From NCBI GenBank assembly GCA_007713455.1, contig VMRT01000016.1:1-64000 (forward strand): DNA of 64,000 nucleotides. The letters are read 5' to 3'. Every line of letters starts with the position of its first letter. Position 1 is the first letter of the stretch. The position numbers and the translations under genes were made by a program. Below the pieces are notes generated by a model. That model was not told the origin of the DNA and made no database searches. It worked only from the letters and a program-made list of their open reading frames with translations. The DNA is from Pseudomonas sp. (GTDB lineage: Bacteria; Pseudomonadota; Gammaproteobacteria; Pseudomonadales; Pseudomonadaceae). Positions 34,894-42,636 of the stretch are shown in pieces.

Positions 34894-37224
34894 TCAGCGT
34901 GGCAGTGCATAGGCGATCACCGAATCACCGGCTTTGGTACCCAGCGAGCCATGCCCGCCGGCAACCACCACGACCATCTGCCGACCCGAGCGGCTCTCGT
35001 AGGTCATCGGCGTGGCCTGGCCGCCCGCCGGCAGACGCGCTTTCCATAGTTCGCGGCCGGTACTGACATCGTAGGCGCGCAGGTAGTAGTCCAGCGTTCC
35101 GCTCAGGAAGGCGACGCCACCGGCGGTGAGCATCGGCCCGCCAAGACTCGGCACGCCCATCTTGAACGGCAGCGGAATCGGCGAACGGTCGCGCACCGTG
35201 CCGTTCTTGCGCAGCCAATGCGTCTTGCCGGTACGCAGATCGGCGCCGGCCACGTAGCCCCAAGGCGGCGCGGTGCATGGCAGGCCGATGGGCGAGACGA
35301 AAGCCTTCAGCTCAACCGCAAACGGCGATCCGAAGTTCTCGTTGAGGAACGGCTCCTCCTCGGACACGTAGGTCGTCTCGGCATCCTCCCGGGGAATCAG
35401 CTTCGCGGTGAAGGCCAGATAGGCCGGCGTGCTGAACACCATCTGCCGCACCGGGTCCACCGCTACGCCGCCCCAGTTGAACACCCCGAAATTGCCCGGA
35501 TGGACCAGGGTGCCCTGGGTCGACGGCGGTGTGTACCGCCCTTCGTAGCGCAGCGAGTGGAACTGGATGTGGCACATCATCTGGTCGATCAGCGTGGCAC
35601 CCCACAGGTCCTTGCCCTGCAGCTTCGGCGGCACGTAGGTCAGTGCCGACGCAGGCTGCGTCCTGGCGACCCAGTCACCCTCGGCCGCGCCCTGCGGTGC
35701 AGGCACCTCGCGCACCGGCAGGACCGGCTCGCCCGTGCGACGGTCGAGTACATAGATGTCGCCCTGCTTGGTCGGGGCCACCAGCGCGGGCACCGGACCC
35801 TCCTCGGTCTGGATGTCGATCAGGCTCGGCTGCGCCGGTACATCCATGTCCCAGAGGTCATGGCGCACGGTCTGGAAGACCCAGCGCAGCTGGCCGCTAT
35901 CCAGATCGAGGGCGACGATTGAGGAGGAAAAACGCTCGCTGTTCTCGCTGCGCTTACCGCCCCACTGATCCGGCACCTGATTGCCCAGCGGCACGTAGAT
36001 CAGCCCCAGCGCCTCGTCCGCGCTGGAAATGCTCCAGCTGTTCGGGCTGCTCGCGCTGTAGGTCTGCCCGCCGGCGATCGGTGCCGTTTCATCCGGATTG
36101 CCCGGGTCCCAGTTCCATTTCAGCTCGCCGGTATAGACGTCATAGGCACGGATGACGCCGGACGGCTCGTTGGCGCGAACGTTGTCATTCACCGCTCCGC
36201 CGACGATCACCCGATCACGCGCGACCACCGGCGGCGAGGTGGAATAGTAGAAGCCTTCCTTCACGTGGGGCATGTTCGCCCAGAGATCCACCGCGCCGTT
36301 GTCGCCGAAGCCGGGGCAAATCTCCCCGGTCTTCGCATCCAGCGCGATCAGCCTGGCATCGGCGGTTGGCATGAACAGGCGCTGCCGACAGGCCTGGCCC
36401 TCGGTGGCCGGCGGCGCTGCATGGTAGGAGAGCCCGCGGCAGGTCAGGTGCTGGCGGTTGACCGAATGCGGCACCTCGGGATCGAAGCGCCAGCGCTCCT
36501 CGCCGGTTTCGGCATCCAGCGCGATGACCAGATTGTGCGGCGTGCACAGGTACAGGCTGTCATCGACCTTGAGCGGGGTGACTTCGTAGGTGGTTTCATC
36601 CGGATCGTCCGGACCGCGCAGATCCCCGGTCTGGTAATGCCACACCGGCTCCAGCCGCTCAACGTTGTGCGGCGTGATCTGTGCCAGCGGCGAGTAGCGC
36701 TGGCCCTGCTGGCTGAGTCCGTAGGCGTGCCAGTCGCCGGTCGGCACGGCTTGGTCCATGGCCGGCGCTTCGGCCAAAGGCGGCGGCAGCATGCCCTTGA
36801 TGTCGTGACTGTCGTGCCCAACGGCGTACACCGCTGCCGCGCCCCAGAGCACGACCGCCAGCATCAGCGGCAGCGCGGCGCCGCCCCAGGCGCGAAAACC
36901 GAAGTGCTGCCAGCCCAGCCGCTGCGCGATCCAGGGCGTCAGCAGCCACAACCCGAGCGGCGCGATGATGCTGCCGCGCGGCGCCAGCTGCCACCAGTCC
37001 AGTCCCACTTCGTACAGCGCCCAACCGAGCGCCCCGAGCATCAGCAGCGCGTAAACCCACAGCGCCGCGCGGCGGCGCATCAGCAGCAGCGCCCCGGTCA
37101 GCAGAAACCCTGCCGCGACGATGGCGAAATACCAGGTACCGCCAAGGCTGACGACCTTCGCTCCCCCTGCACCGAGCGCGAGCCCGACGATGATGCAGAA
37201 CACTCCGCTGATGACCACAGCCAC
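34894..37224 (-). CDS. gcd: Membrane-bound PQQ-dependent glucose dehydrogenase
   Basis: Gcd oxidises aldoses such as D-glucose to the lactone in the periplasm and gives electrons to ubiquinone. This direct oxidative route also releases gluconic acid and dissolves mineral phosphate. The protein has 776 residues, close to the family norm of about 800. The N-terminal 150 residues form five membrane helices. The rest is an eight-bladed quinoprotein propeller: DWHAYGLSQQGQRYSPLAQI, 'RWRFDPEVP', 'GAVNDNVRANEPSGVIRAYD', 'WVFQTVRHDLWDMDVPAQP' and the C-terminal 'GHGSLGTKAGDSVIAYALP'. A quinate/shikimate dehydrogenase is the main alternative, but the NEPSG and HDLWD motifs fit Gcd. PQQ synthesis genes are not in the window. 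Confidence 0.9.
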   Translation of the reverse strand: MAVVISGVFCIIVGLALGAGGAKVVSLGGTWYFAIVAAGFLLTGALLLMRRRAALWVYALLMLGALGWALYEVGLDWWQLAPRGSIIAPLGLWLLTPWIAQRLGWQHFGFRAWGGAALPLMLAVVLWGAAAVYAVGHDSHDIKGMLPPPLAEAPAMDQAVPTGDWHAYGLSQQGQRYSPLAQITPHNVERLEPVWHYQTGDLRGPDDPDETTYEVTPLKVDDSLYLCTPHNLVIALDAETGEERWRFDPEVPHSVNRQHLTCRGLSYHAAPPATEGQACRQRLFMPTADARLIALDAKTGEICPGFGDNGAVDLWANMPHVKEGFYYSTSPPVVARDRVIVGGAVNDNVRANEPSGVIRAYDVYTGELKWNWDPGNPDETAPIAGGQTYSASSPNSWSISSADEALGLIYVPLGNQVPDQWGGKRSENSERFSSSIVALDLDSGQLRWVFQTVRHDLWDMDVPAQPSLIDIQTEEGPVPALVAPTKQGDIYVLDRRTGEPVLPVREVPAPQGAAEGDWVARTQPASALTYVPPKLQGKDLWGATLIDQMMCHIQFHSLRYEGRYTPPSTQGTLVHPGNFGVFNWGGVAVDPVRQMVFSTPAYLAFTAKLIPREDAETTYVSEEEPFLNENFGSPFAVELKAFVSPIGLPCTAPPWGYVAGADLRTGKTHWLRKNGTVRDRSPIPLPFKMGVPSLGGPMLTAGGVAFLSGTLDYYLRAYDVSTGRELWKARLPAGGQATPMTYESRSGRQMVVVVAGGHGSLGTKAGDSVIAYALPR

Positions 37225-37387
37225 GGCCTGTCTCCCTCGATCTTGTTATTCAAATCACCACACTGCGGCCAGCAGGGCTGGCCATCATGAGAGTGGGACA
37301 GGCGACGAGCGGGAATGCTCCGTACACAGGGGCGATTGGCGCGACGTGACTCGGCAATACGGGGCCGGCAACTCCGCCAGGCGAGAC

Positions 37388-38536
37388 TTACTGGGTGTCC
37401 AGGCCAACCTGAAGCAACTTGCCGTCAGCCGCGTCGGTCAGCACATAGAGGTAACCGTCGGGCCCAAGGCGTACGTCGCGGATGCGCGCACCGAGGTCCT
37501 TGAGCAGGCGTTCCTCACCAACCACGCGGTCGCCGTCGAGCTGCAGGCGTATCAGCGACTGATCCACCAGCGCGCCGATGAACAGACTGTGCTGCCAGCC
37601 GGGAAAGCGCTCGGCATCGTAGAACGCCATCCCACTGACGCCCGGCGATTTTTTCCAGACGTGGTGCGGCGGCTCGGTGCCCTCGACGGTTTCGCCTTCG
37701 GCTTCAGGAATCGGCAGCATGCTGTAGTTGATGCCGTGGGTTGCCAGCGGCCAGCCGTAGTTCTTGCCAGCCTGCGGAATGTTGACCTCGTCGCCGCCGC
37801 GCGGCCCATGTTCGTGGGTCCAGAGCACGCCGCTCCAGGGGTTGAGTGCGGCCCCCTGCTGGTTGCGATGGCCGTAGGACCAGATTTCCGGCCGCACGCC
37901 GTCCTGGCCGACAAAGGGGTTGTCCTCCGGCACACTGCCGTCCAGGCCAATGCGCACCACCTTGCCCTGATGCTTGTCGAGGTCCTGCGAGGTCGGCCGC
38001 TGATTGTTTTCGCCGAGCGCGACGAACAGGTGTCCCTTGCCGTCGAACACCAGCCGCGAGCCGAAGTGCACCCCGGTAGAGAGCTTCGGCAGCTGACGGA
38101 AGATAACCTCGAAGTTATCCAGCCGTGTGTCATCGTCACTCAGCCGGCCACGACCGACCGCCGTTCCAGCCTTGCCCTGCTTACCGGCCTCGGCATAGGT
38201 CAGGTAGACCAGGCGGTCCTTATCGAAGTCCGGCGACAATCGCACGTCGAGCAAACCACCCTGGGAGCGGGCGAAGACCTCCGGCACGCCAACAAGCGGC
38301 TCGGAGAGGCTGCCGTCCAGGCCGATCACGCGCAGGCGGCCAGGCCGCTCGGTCACCAGCATGCGCTTGCCGTCCGGCAGGAAGGCCAGTGCCCAGGCGT
38401 TTTCAAGGCCGCTGGCGATCTCCTTGACCGTTACCGGCCCGGCCTCGCTGGAATGACGTTCAGTTTCGGCGACAGCCTGCAGCGAAGCGGCGATGGCAAA
38501 ACCACAGAGCGTGGTGCGAATGGCATGGCGCAGCAT
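37388..38536 (-). CDS. Soluble PQQ-dependent aldose sugar dehydrogenase
   Basis: The protein has 382 residues with a signal peptide (1-23, AVA cut), so it is periplasmic. It is of the YliI/sGDH-type six-bladed propeller family (GSDH). Visible features are GLENAWALAFLPDGKRMLVTER, 'GLLDVRLSPDFDKDRLVYLTY', 'NFEVIFRQLPKLSTGVHFGSRLVF' with the catalytic-region histidine, 'GHLFVALGENN', 'YGHRNQQGAALNP', 'THEHGPRGGDEVN' and 'PGVSGMAFY'. Such enzymes oxidise a broad range of aldoses with PQQ. It lies near gcd in the same orientation, but 160 bases separate them, so they are probably separate transcripts that share the cofactor. Confidence 0.9.
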   Translation of the reverse strand: MLRHAIRTTLCGFAIAASLQAVAETERHSSEAGPVTVKEIASGLENAWALAFLPDGKRMLVTERPGRLRVIGLDGSLSEPLVGVPEVFARSQGGLLDVRLSPDFDKDRLVYLTYAEAGKQGKAGTAVGRGRLSDDDTRLDNFEVIFRQLPKLSTGVHFGSRLVFDGKGHLFVALGENNQRPTSQDLDKHQGKVVRIGLDGSVPEDNPFVGQDGVRPEIWSYGHRNQQGAALNPWSGVLWTHEHGPRGGDEVNIPQAGKNYGWPLATHGINYSMLPIPEAEGETVEGTEPPHHVWKKSPGVSGMAFYDAERFPGWQHSLFIGALVDQSLIRLQLDGDRVVGEERLLKDLGARIRDVRLGPDGYLYVLTDAADGKLLQVGLDTQ

Positions 38537-38655
38537 GGTCTTCCTCTCAGGTGATGATCCGGCGTCGAGAAACTCGCTTTCGCGGCTAATTGAAGACCAG
38601 GCGGCTCGCTGAGTGGTTGCAAAAACGCTTCAAGAAATGACGGCCTTCAAAAACC

Positions 38656-38684
38656 TGAACAAATTTTGATCAAATCTGTATAAT
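38656..38684 (+). promoter_or_regulatory. Sigma-70 type promoter of the small SutA-like gene
   Basis: A perfect TATAAT (38679-38684) lies 17 bases after TGAACA (38656-38661), which matches four of six bases of TTGACA. The promoter is 34 bases upstream of the next start codon. The region is AT-rich. Confidence 0.7.
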
Positions 38685-38717
38685 GCCCGGTTCGACTGAT
38701 TGAAGGAAAAGCGATCC

Positions 38718-38897
38718 ATGGCCACTAAAACCACCAGCGCCAAGCGCAAGCCCGAACCCGCCACCGAAACCAGCCAGTCCCTCGCTGCGCAAATGGCCGC
38801 TTTCATCAAGGCAGGCGGCGAAGTCCAGACCATCCCCAACGGTGTGAGTGGCCAGACCAACGGTCCTTCCCGCCAGATCACCATCAGCAAGAAGTGA
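38718..38897 (+). CDS. Small protein with a SutA-like 'FxxxGGxIxxI' motif
   Basis: The protein has 59 residues, with AAGGA 10 bases before the ATG and a strong promoter. The N-terminus is basic and rich in T, K and A. The only motif is SLAAQMAAFIKAGGEVQTIP, then NGVSG and QITISKK. The 'helix + GG + [IV]xxI' pattern recalls the core of SutA, the RNA-polymerase-binding protein of slow-growing Pseudomonas. However, this protein is much shorter than SutA and lacks its long acidic ends. I consider it a related small regulator or an unrelated conserved peptide. A hairpin follows in the gap before the next gene. Confidence 0.75.
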   Translation: MATKTTSAKRKPEPATETSQSLAAQMAAFIKAGGEVQTIPNGVSGQTNGPSRQITISKK

Positions 38898-38975
38898 TCT
38901 GAACCGCCTTCGGCGAGCCGGCTTTATCATGGCTCGCCGCGTTCTACCCCCTCCTTTCTCGTCTCCGAGCGCACC

Positions 38976-39701
38976 ATGACCGACCCCGTACGCCTTGCCA
39001 AACGCCTCGCCGAGCAACTCGGCTGTTCCCGGCGCGAGGCCGAGCTGTATATCGAGGGTGGTTGGGTAACGGTCGACGGAGAACTGGTCGAAGCGCCTTT
39101 CATCAAGGTGCGACCTGAACAGCGTGTCGAACTGCAGGCCGGCGCTACCGCGAAGGAAATCACGCCTGTGACGCTGCTGCTGCACAAACCGGCCGGGCTG
39201 GTGATCGATGCCGACGTCGACAGCACCCGCCGCGTACTGCAGGCCAGCGAGCACTGGAGCGACGACCCCAGTCGCAATGAAGCGTTGCAGCGTCATCTGC
39301 TCCAGCAGAACCAGTTGCTGCCACTGGACGCCGACGCCAGCGGGCTGATCGTCTTCAGCCAGCAACGTGAAGTGATCCGCCTGCTCACCAGCACGCGCGA
39401 CAAGCTGGAGCAGGAATACGTCGTCGAAGTGAGCGGCGAAGCCGAAGAAAACGGGCTGGCCCTGCTCGCCAAGGGCATTGGCCACCGCGGCAAGATCCTG
39501 CCCAAGGCCAAGGTCAGCTGGCAGAGCGAAAACCGTCTGCGCCTGGTGATCAAGGAACCCGCGCCCGGCGAGGTCCGCCTGCTCTGCGAAGCCATCGGGC
39601 TGACGGTGCTGGCCTGCAAACGCATTCGCATCGGCCGCCTGTCCATGGCCAAACTACCGGCCGGCCAGTGGCGTTTTGTCGGCGAACACGAGCGCTTCTG
39701 A
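38976..39701 (+). CDS. RsuA-family rRNA pseudouridine synthase (RluF-like)
   Basis: The enzyme has 241 residues and converts a specific rRNA uridine to pseudouridine. An N-terminal S4 RNA-binding domain (about 5-60: RLAKRLAEQLGCSRREAELYIEGG, VTVDGELV) is followed by the catalytic domain with LLLHKPAGLV and the catalytic aspartate motif LLPLDADASGLIVFSQ, where the usual GRLDxDTSGL is altered to PLDADASGL. KLEQEYVVEV and the C-terminal 'NRLRLVIKEPAPGEVRLLCEAIGL' type segment complete the fold. It most resembles RluF among the RsuA group; the exact rRNA target is inferred only. Confidence 0.88.
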   Translation: MTDPVRLAKRLAEQLGCSRREAELYIEGGWVTVDGELVEAPFIKVRPEQRVELQAGATAKEITPVTLLLHKPAGLVIDADVDSTRRVLQASEHWSDDPSRNEALQRHLLQQNQLLPLDADASGLIVFSQQREVIRLLTSTRDKLEQEYVVEVSGEAEENGLALLAKGIGHRGKILPKAKVSWQSENRLRLVIKEPAPGEVRLLCEAIGLTVLACKRIRIGRLSMAKLPAGQWRFVGEHERF

Positions 39702-39823
39702 CGCCGCACCCGGACGCCATCGCCAGCACCGGCTGGCGGAGCACGCTTGCTTTACCTGCCCTGCTGAATCAGTCTTGAGCGGCAATTCGCCACGACGACG
39801 CTCTCACTCAAGACAGGACCGCG

Positions 39824-40594
39824 ATGCAGAAACTGATGCTCCTGCTGCTGACCGTTTTCCCGCTGAGCATCCTGGCTGCCGAGCCTGTCGCCGTATGGGC
39901 TTACCAACCCTCGCCGCCCTTTGCCTCGGGGCAGAACCCCGGGCTCTCCGAAGCACTGGTGCAGTTGCTCAACGAGCATCCGACCAACCAGGACCGCTAT
40001 CACTTCCAGCTGACCCAGTTGCCGCGCAAACGTCTCGATGCACGCCTCGAGGACAAGGAGCCCGGCATCCTCCTATGGGCCACGCCGGAGTTCTTCCCCG
40101 AGCGCCTCACCGCCGGCGCCAGCTGGACTCGGCCTCTGCTGTGCGACATCCAGGACTTCGTGTCCCACAACGACAAGCCGGTCGACTATGACGGCCCGAA
40201 ATCGCTGCACGGGCTGCGGCTGGGTGGCGTGCTCGGGCATCTCTACCGGGCGCTGGAAGGCGACATCGACAAGGGCCTGATCCAGCGCGAAGACGTGCAC
40301 AACGATCTGCAGAATCTGAACAAGCTGCTCAACCAGCGCATCGATGTCGCGTTGATGCCGCGCTCCTCACGGCTGTTCTTCAGCCTGACAGAGGTGCCGG
40401 ACGCACCGCTGCATGTTTCGCCACGCCCGCTCTACGTCTTCGACCGCCATGTGCTCATGACCGCCAGCCTGCCGGCCGAAACCACGCAGTTCGTGCATCA
40501 GCTCATCGCCGATCTGCCGCACAGCGCACGCTGGCAGACCCTGCTCAGGCGCTACGGCCTGCAAGAGATGAGCGCGCCCTGCCCCAATTATTGA
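39824..40594 (+). CDS. Periplasmic substrate-binding-like protein (SBP_bac_3 type)
   Basis: The protein has 256 residues with a signal peptide (1-18, ILA-A cut). The mature part resembles the two-lobed family 3 solute-binding fold seen in many Pseudomonas orphan proteins: VAVWAYQPSPPFASGQNPGLSEALVQLL, then KRLDARLEDKEPGILLWATP, and 'LHGLRLGGVLGHLYRAL'. No transporter permease or ATPase is adjacent, so it may be a sensor or an orphan binding protein instead of part of an ABC uptake system. The ligand is unknown. Confidence 0.8.
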   Translation: MQKLMLLLLTVFPLSILAAEPVAVWAYQPSPPFASGQNPGLSEALVQLLNEHPTNQDRYHFQLTQLPRKRLDARLEDKEPGILLWATPEFFPERLTAGASWTRPLLCDIQDFVSHNDKPVDYDGPKSLHGLRLGGVLGHLYRALEGDIDKGLIQREDVHNDLQNLNKLLNQRIDVALMPRSSRLFFSLTEVPDAPLHVSPRPLYVFDRHVLMTASLPAETTQFVHQLIADLPHSARWQTLLRRYGLQEMSAPCPNY

Positions 40595-40672
40595 GCGAAC
40601 GTAAGCGCCACTGGCGAATCGAAGCTGGCACGGCTCATACTGGCGAAAAGAGAACGGAGTACCAATTCAGCC

Positions 40673-41221
40673 ATGAAAAAGGCACTGCTGGTCAGCCTGC
40701 TATTGACCCTCGGCAGCTGCGCCACTCAATCCTGCGACCGCGACTGGAACGACCAATGTCGTGCCGAACGGCTGCTGTACCAGAATGACCTGATGCAGGC
40801 GAAGATTCTGATTTCGATCGGCGACGAAGACAGCTACGAACTTGCCCAGGCGCTGCTCGATCGCAGTGCGAAGCTGGATCGGCGCGGCGAGACTGAGTTC
40901 TATCAGGCCCTGCTGCTGATTCGCCAAGGCCCGGAGCCATCGGAGGTACTCGACCTGTTGGAGAAGGCCAAGCGCAAGGGCCACCCCCATGCGGTGGCGC
41001 TGCTCTACAAGATCTATCACGAGCCGTACCTGCTCAACGAAGCAGACGAGGATCGCGCGGAACGCTACCGCGACGCCTACGGCGAGCTGGATGTCGCGCG
41101 CAGCGGCTATCCATCCTTCGATAAATCACTGGAACTGGTGAATCAGCTGGTCGCTCCGCCACCGCCATCGGTCCCGTATCAGGCGCCCTGCCCGCAGCAC
41201 TGCCTGGAACAGTCCCGCTAG
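40673..41221 (+). CDS. Predicted lipoprotein, helical-repeat-like
   Basis: The protein has 182 residues with a lipoprotein signal; the lipobox is LGSC at residue 15. The mature part has TPR/Sel1-like character (YELAQALLDRSAKLDRRGETEFYQALLL, then 'VLDLLEKAKRKGHPHAVALLYKIY'), suggesting a protein-interaction scaffold on the envelope. The C-terminus is proline-rich with two cysteines. I do not recognise a named family. It follows the binding protein by 78 bases. Confidence 0.75.
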   Translation: MKKALLVSLLLTLGSCATQSCDRDWNDQCRAERLLYQNDLMQAKILISIGDEDSYELAQALLDRSAKLDRRGETEFYQALLLIRQGPEPSEVLDLLEKAKRKGHPHAVALLYKIYHEPYLLNEADEDRAERYRDAYGELDVARSGYPSFDKSLELVNQLVAPPPPSVPYQAPCPQHCLEQSR

Positions 41222-41228
41222 TTAAGGG

Positions 41229-41242
41229 CCCAGGCGCCTGGG
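41229..41242. terminator. Perfect 14-bp palindrome between convergent genes
   Basis: CCCAGGCGCCTGGG lies between the stop codons of the lipoprotein gene and the small minus-strand gene. It may act as a weak bidirectional terminator or a protein site; there is no T-run. Confidence 0.3.
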
Positions 41243-41251
41243 ATTACCGTT

Positions 41252-41440
41252 TCAGGGCGCCGGGGTCTGCGAGATCCGCGGCTCCTCGTCGCCATCGGCC
41301 ACCGCACGCGCTTCCTGTTCGGTGGCGTAGGGGCCACCGACGATGGTGCCGTTCAGCTCCACTACCCAGCACACGACCCAGGTCGGGCGCCAGGCCTTGG
41401 GTACGTCTTCGCCGCTGAGGTGCTTGATCTGAGAGGTCAT
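41252..41440 (-). CDS. Small conserved hypothetical protein
   Basis: The protein has 62 residues. GGAGAA lies eight bases before the ATG at 41440. The centre, WVVCWVVELNGTIVGGPYAT, then EQEARAVADG, has the look of a short beta-beta-alpha fold (a SPOR- or WGR-like small domain cannot be told apart). A longer frame to 41524 has no better start. No function can be assigned. Confidence 0.6.
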   Translation of the reverse strand: MTSQIKHLSGEDVPKAWRPTWVVCWVVELNGTIVGGPYATEQEARAVADGDEEPRISQTPAP

Positions 41441-41618
41441 GGCTTTTCTCCACTGCTGCTGGGTAAATCGGCCGTCCCATATCGTCGGAACGACTCCATG
41501 TAGGGAAGACCACAGGCCAGCCACCTTTGCTCGCCGGCACCGACGAAACGGTCCGCCAGCCGAACCCCCGGCGCTGCCGTGGCTCTACAGAACAGCCGCC
41601 GACGCTCGAGGAAAGACG

Positions 41619-42482
41619 ATGCGCCCCATTGCCAGCCTGCTCCTGCTGACCCTGCTCTGCGCCGCGCTGTTGAACGGCTGCAGCCGCGCCACCCTGGTCT
41701 ATCGCAACCTCGACATGGTCGTGCCCTGGACGCTCAACGACTATCTCGACCTGGATAACCGTCAGAAGGACGAGCTGCGAGAACGCCTGCGCGAGCACCT
41801 GGCCTGGCACTGCAGCACGCAATTGCCGGAACTGCTGGCCAACCTCGAACAGCTGGAGCGTGAAACTGCTGGCGGCCAGCTCGATCGCCGCGATCTCGAA
41901 CCACAGTACCGCGGCGTCCGCGACGCCATGCACAGCGTTGCCGTGGAGATCACCCCCACCGCAACGGACCTGCTGCGTGCCCTGAGCGACAAGCAGGTCG
42001 CCGAACTGCGCAACGCGCTGGAGGAAAACCGAGAGGAGTACCGGGAGAAATACCTGGCTCCGCCGCTGGACCGGCAGATTCGCGAGCGCGCCGAGCGCAT
42101 GCAGGAGCGCCTGCAGTACTGGCTCGGCCAGTTGAACGCGGCCCAGCGTCAACGTGTGCTGCTCTGGTCTCACGCCCTGAACGAGCAGAACAGCCGCTGG
42201 CTGAGCAACCGCGAGCGCTGGCAAGAGCTGCTGTTGGCCGCGGTCGAGCAGCGCCACCGCGACGATTTCGATGACCGCATCGCGCAGCTGCTGCAGGAGC
42301 GCGAGGCGTTGCTGAGTACGAACGATCAGGCCGCGTTACAGCGTGCCGAGCAGGCCGGATTGGACCTGATGGCCGACATCTACAGCCTCGCCGACGAAGG
42401 GCAGCGGACCCACCTCAGCGGGCGCCTGGCGCAGCTGCGCACCGACTTCAGCGACCTGAAATGCCTGGCGCCGACAGCCTGA
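41619..42482 (+). CDS. DUF6279-type lipoprotein
   Basis: The protein has 287 residues with the lipobox LNGC (Cys about 21). The mature part begins SRATLVYRNLDMVVPWTLNDYLDL and then is almost wholly alpha-helical and charged, as in the DUF6279 family common in pseudomonads. The repeated E/R-rich helices suggest an extended periplasmic bundle. The cellular role is unknown. GAGGAAAG precedes the ATG. Confidence 0.8.
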   Translation: MRPIASLLLLTLLCAALLNGCSRATLVYRNLDMVVPWTLNDYLDLDNRQKDELRERLREHLAWHCSTQLPELLANLEQLERETAGGQLDRRDLEPQYRGVRDAMHSVAVEITPTATDLLRALSDKQVAELRNALEENREEYREKYLAPPLDRQIRERAERMQERLQYWLGQLNAAQRQRVLLWSHALNEQNSRWLSNRERWQELLLAAVEQRHRDDFDDRIAQLLQEREALLSTNDQAALQRAEQAGLDLMADIYSLADEGQRTHLSGRLAQLRTDFSDLKCLAPTA

Positions 42483-42519
42483 TCCCTGGTGGCCTGGGCG
42501 GTGAGTGGGTTGAGGCAAG

Positions 42520-42632
42520 TTCAGATGAACATGGCTGCAAAACAAGGCGCTGTGACGAGTCATAGTGGTGCTATGGCAAGGAGCAGCAACACAGTATCGG
42601 GGCCATGGGCGCCGAAATTGACGGGCTACTAA
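42520..42632. repeat. Possible intergenic repeat element with a short hairpin
   Basis: The stretch between the lipoprotein gene and lhr contains CATAG-TGGTG-CTATG (42561-42575) inside an A/G-rich sequence. To my eye it looks like dispersed intergenic elements in pseudomonads rather than protein coding. It cannot be confirmed as a repeat because only one copy is in the window. Confidence 0.25.
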
Positions 42633-42636
42633 CTGC

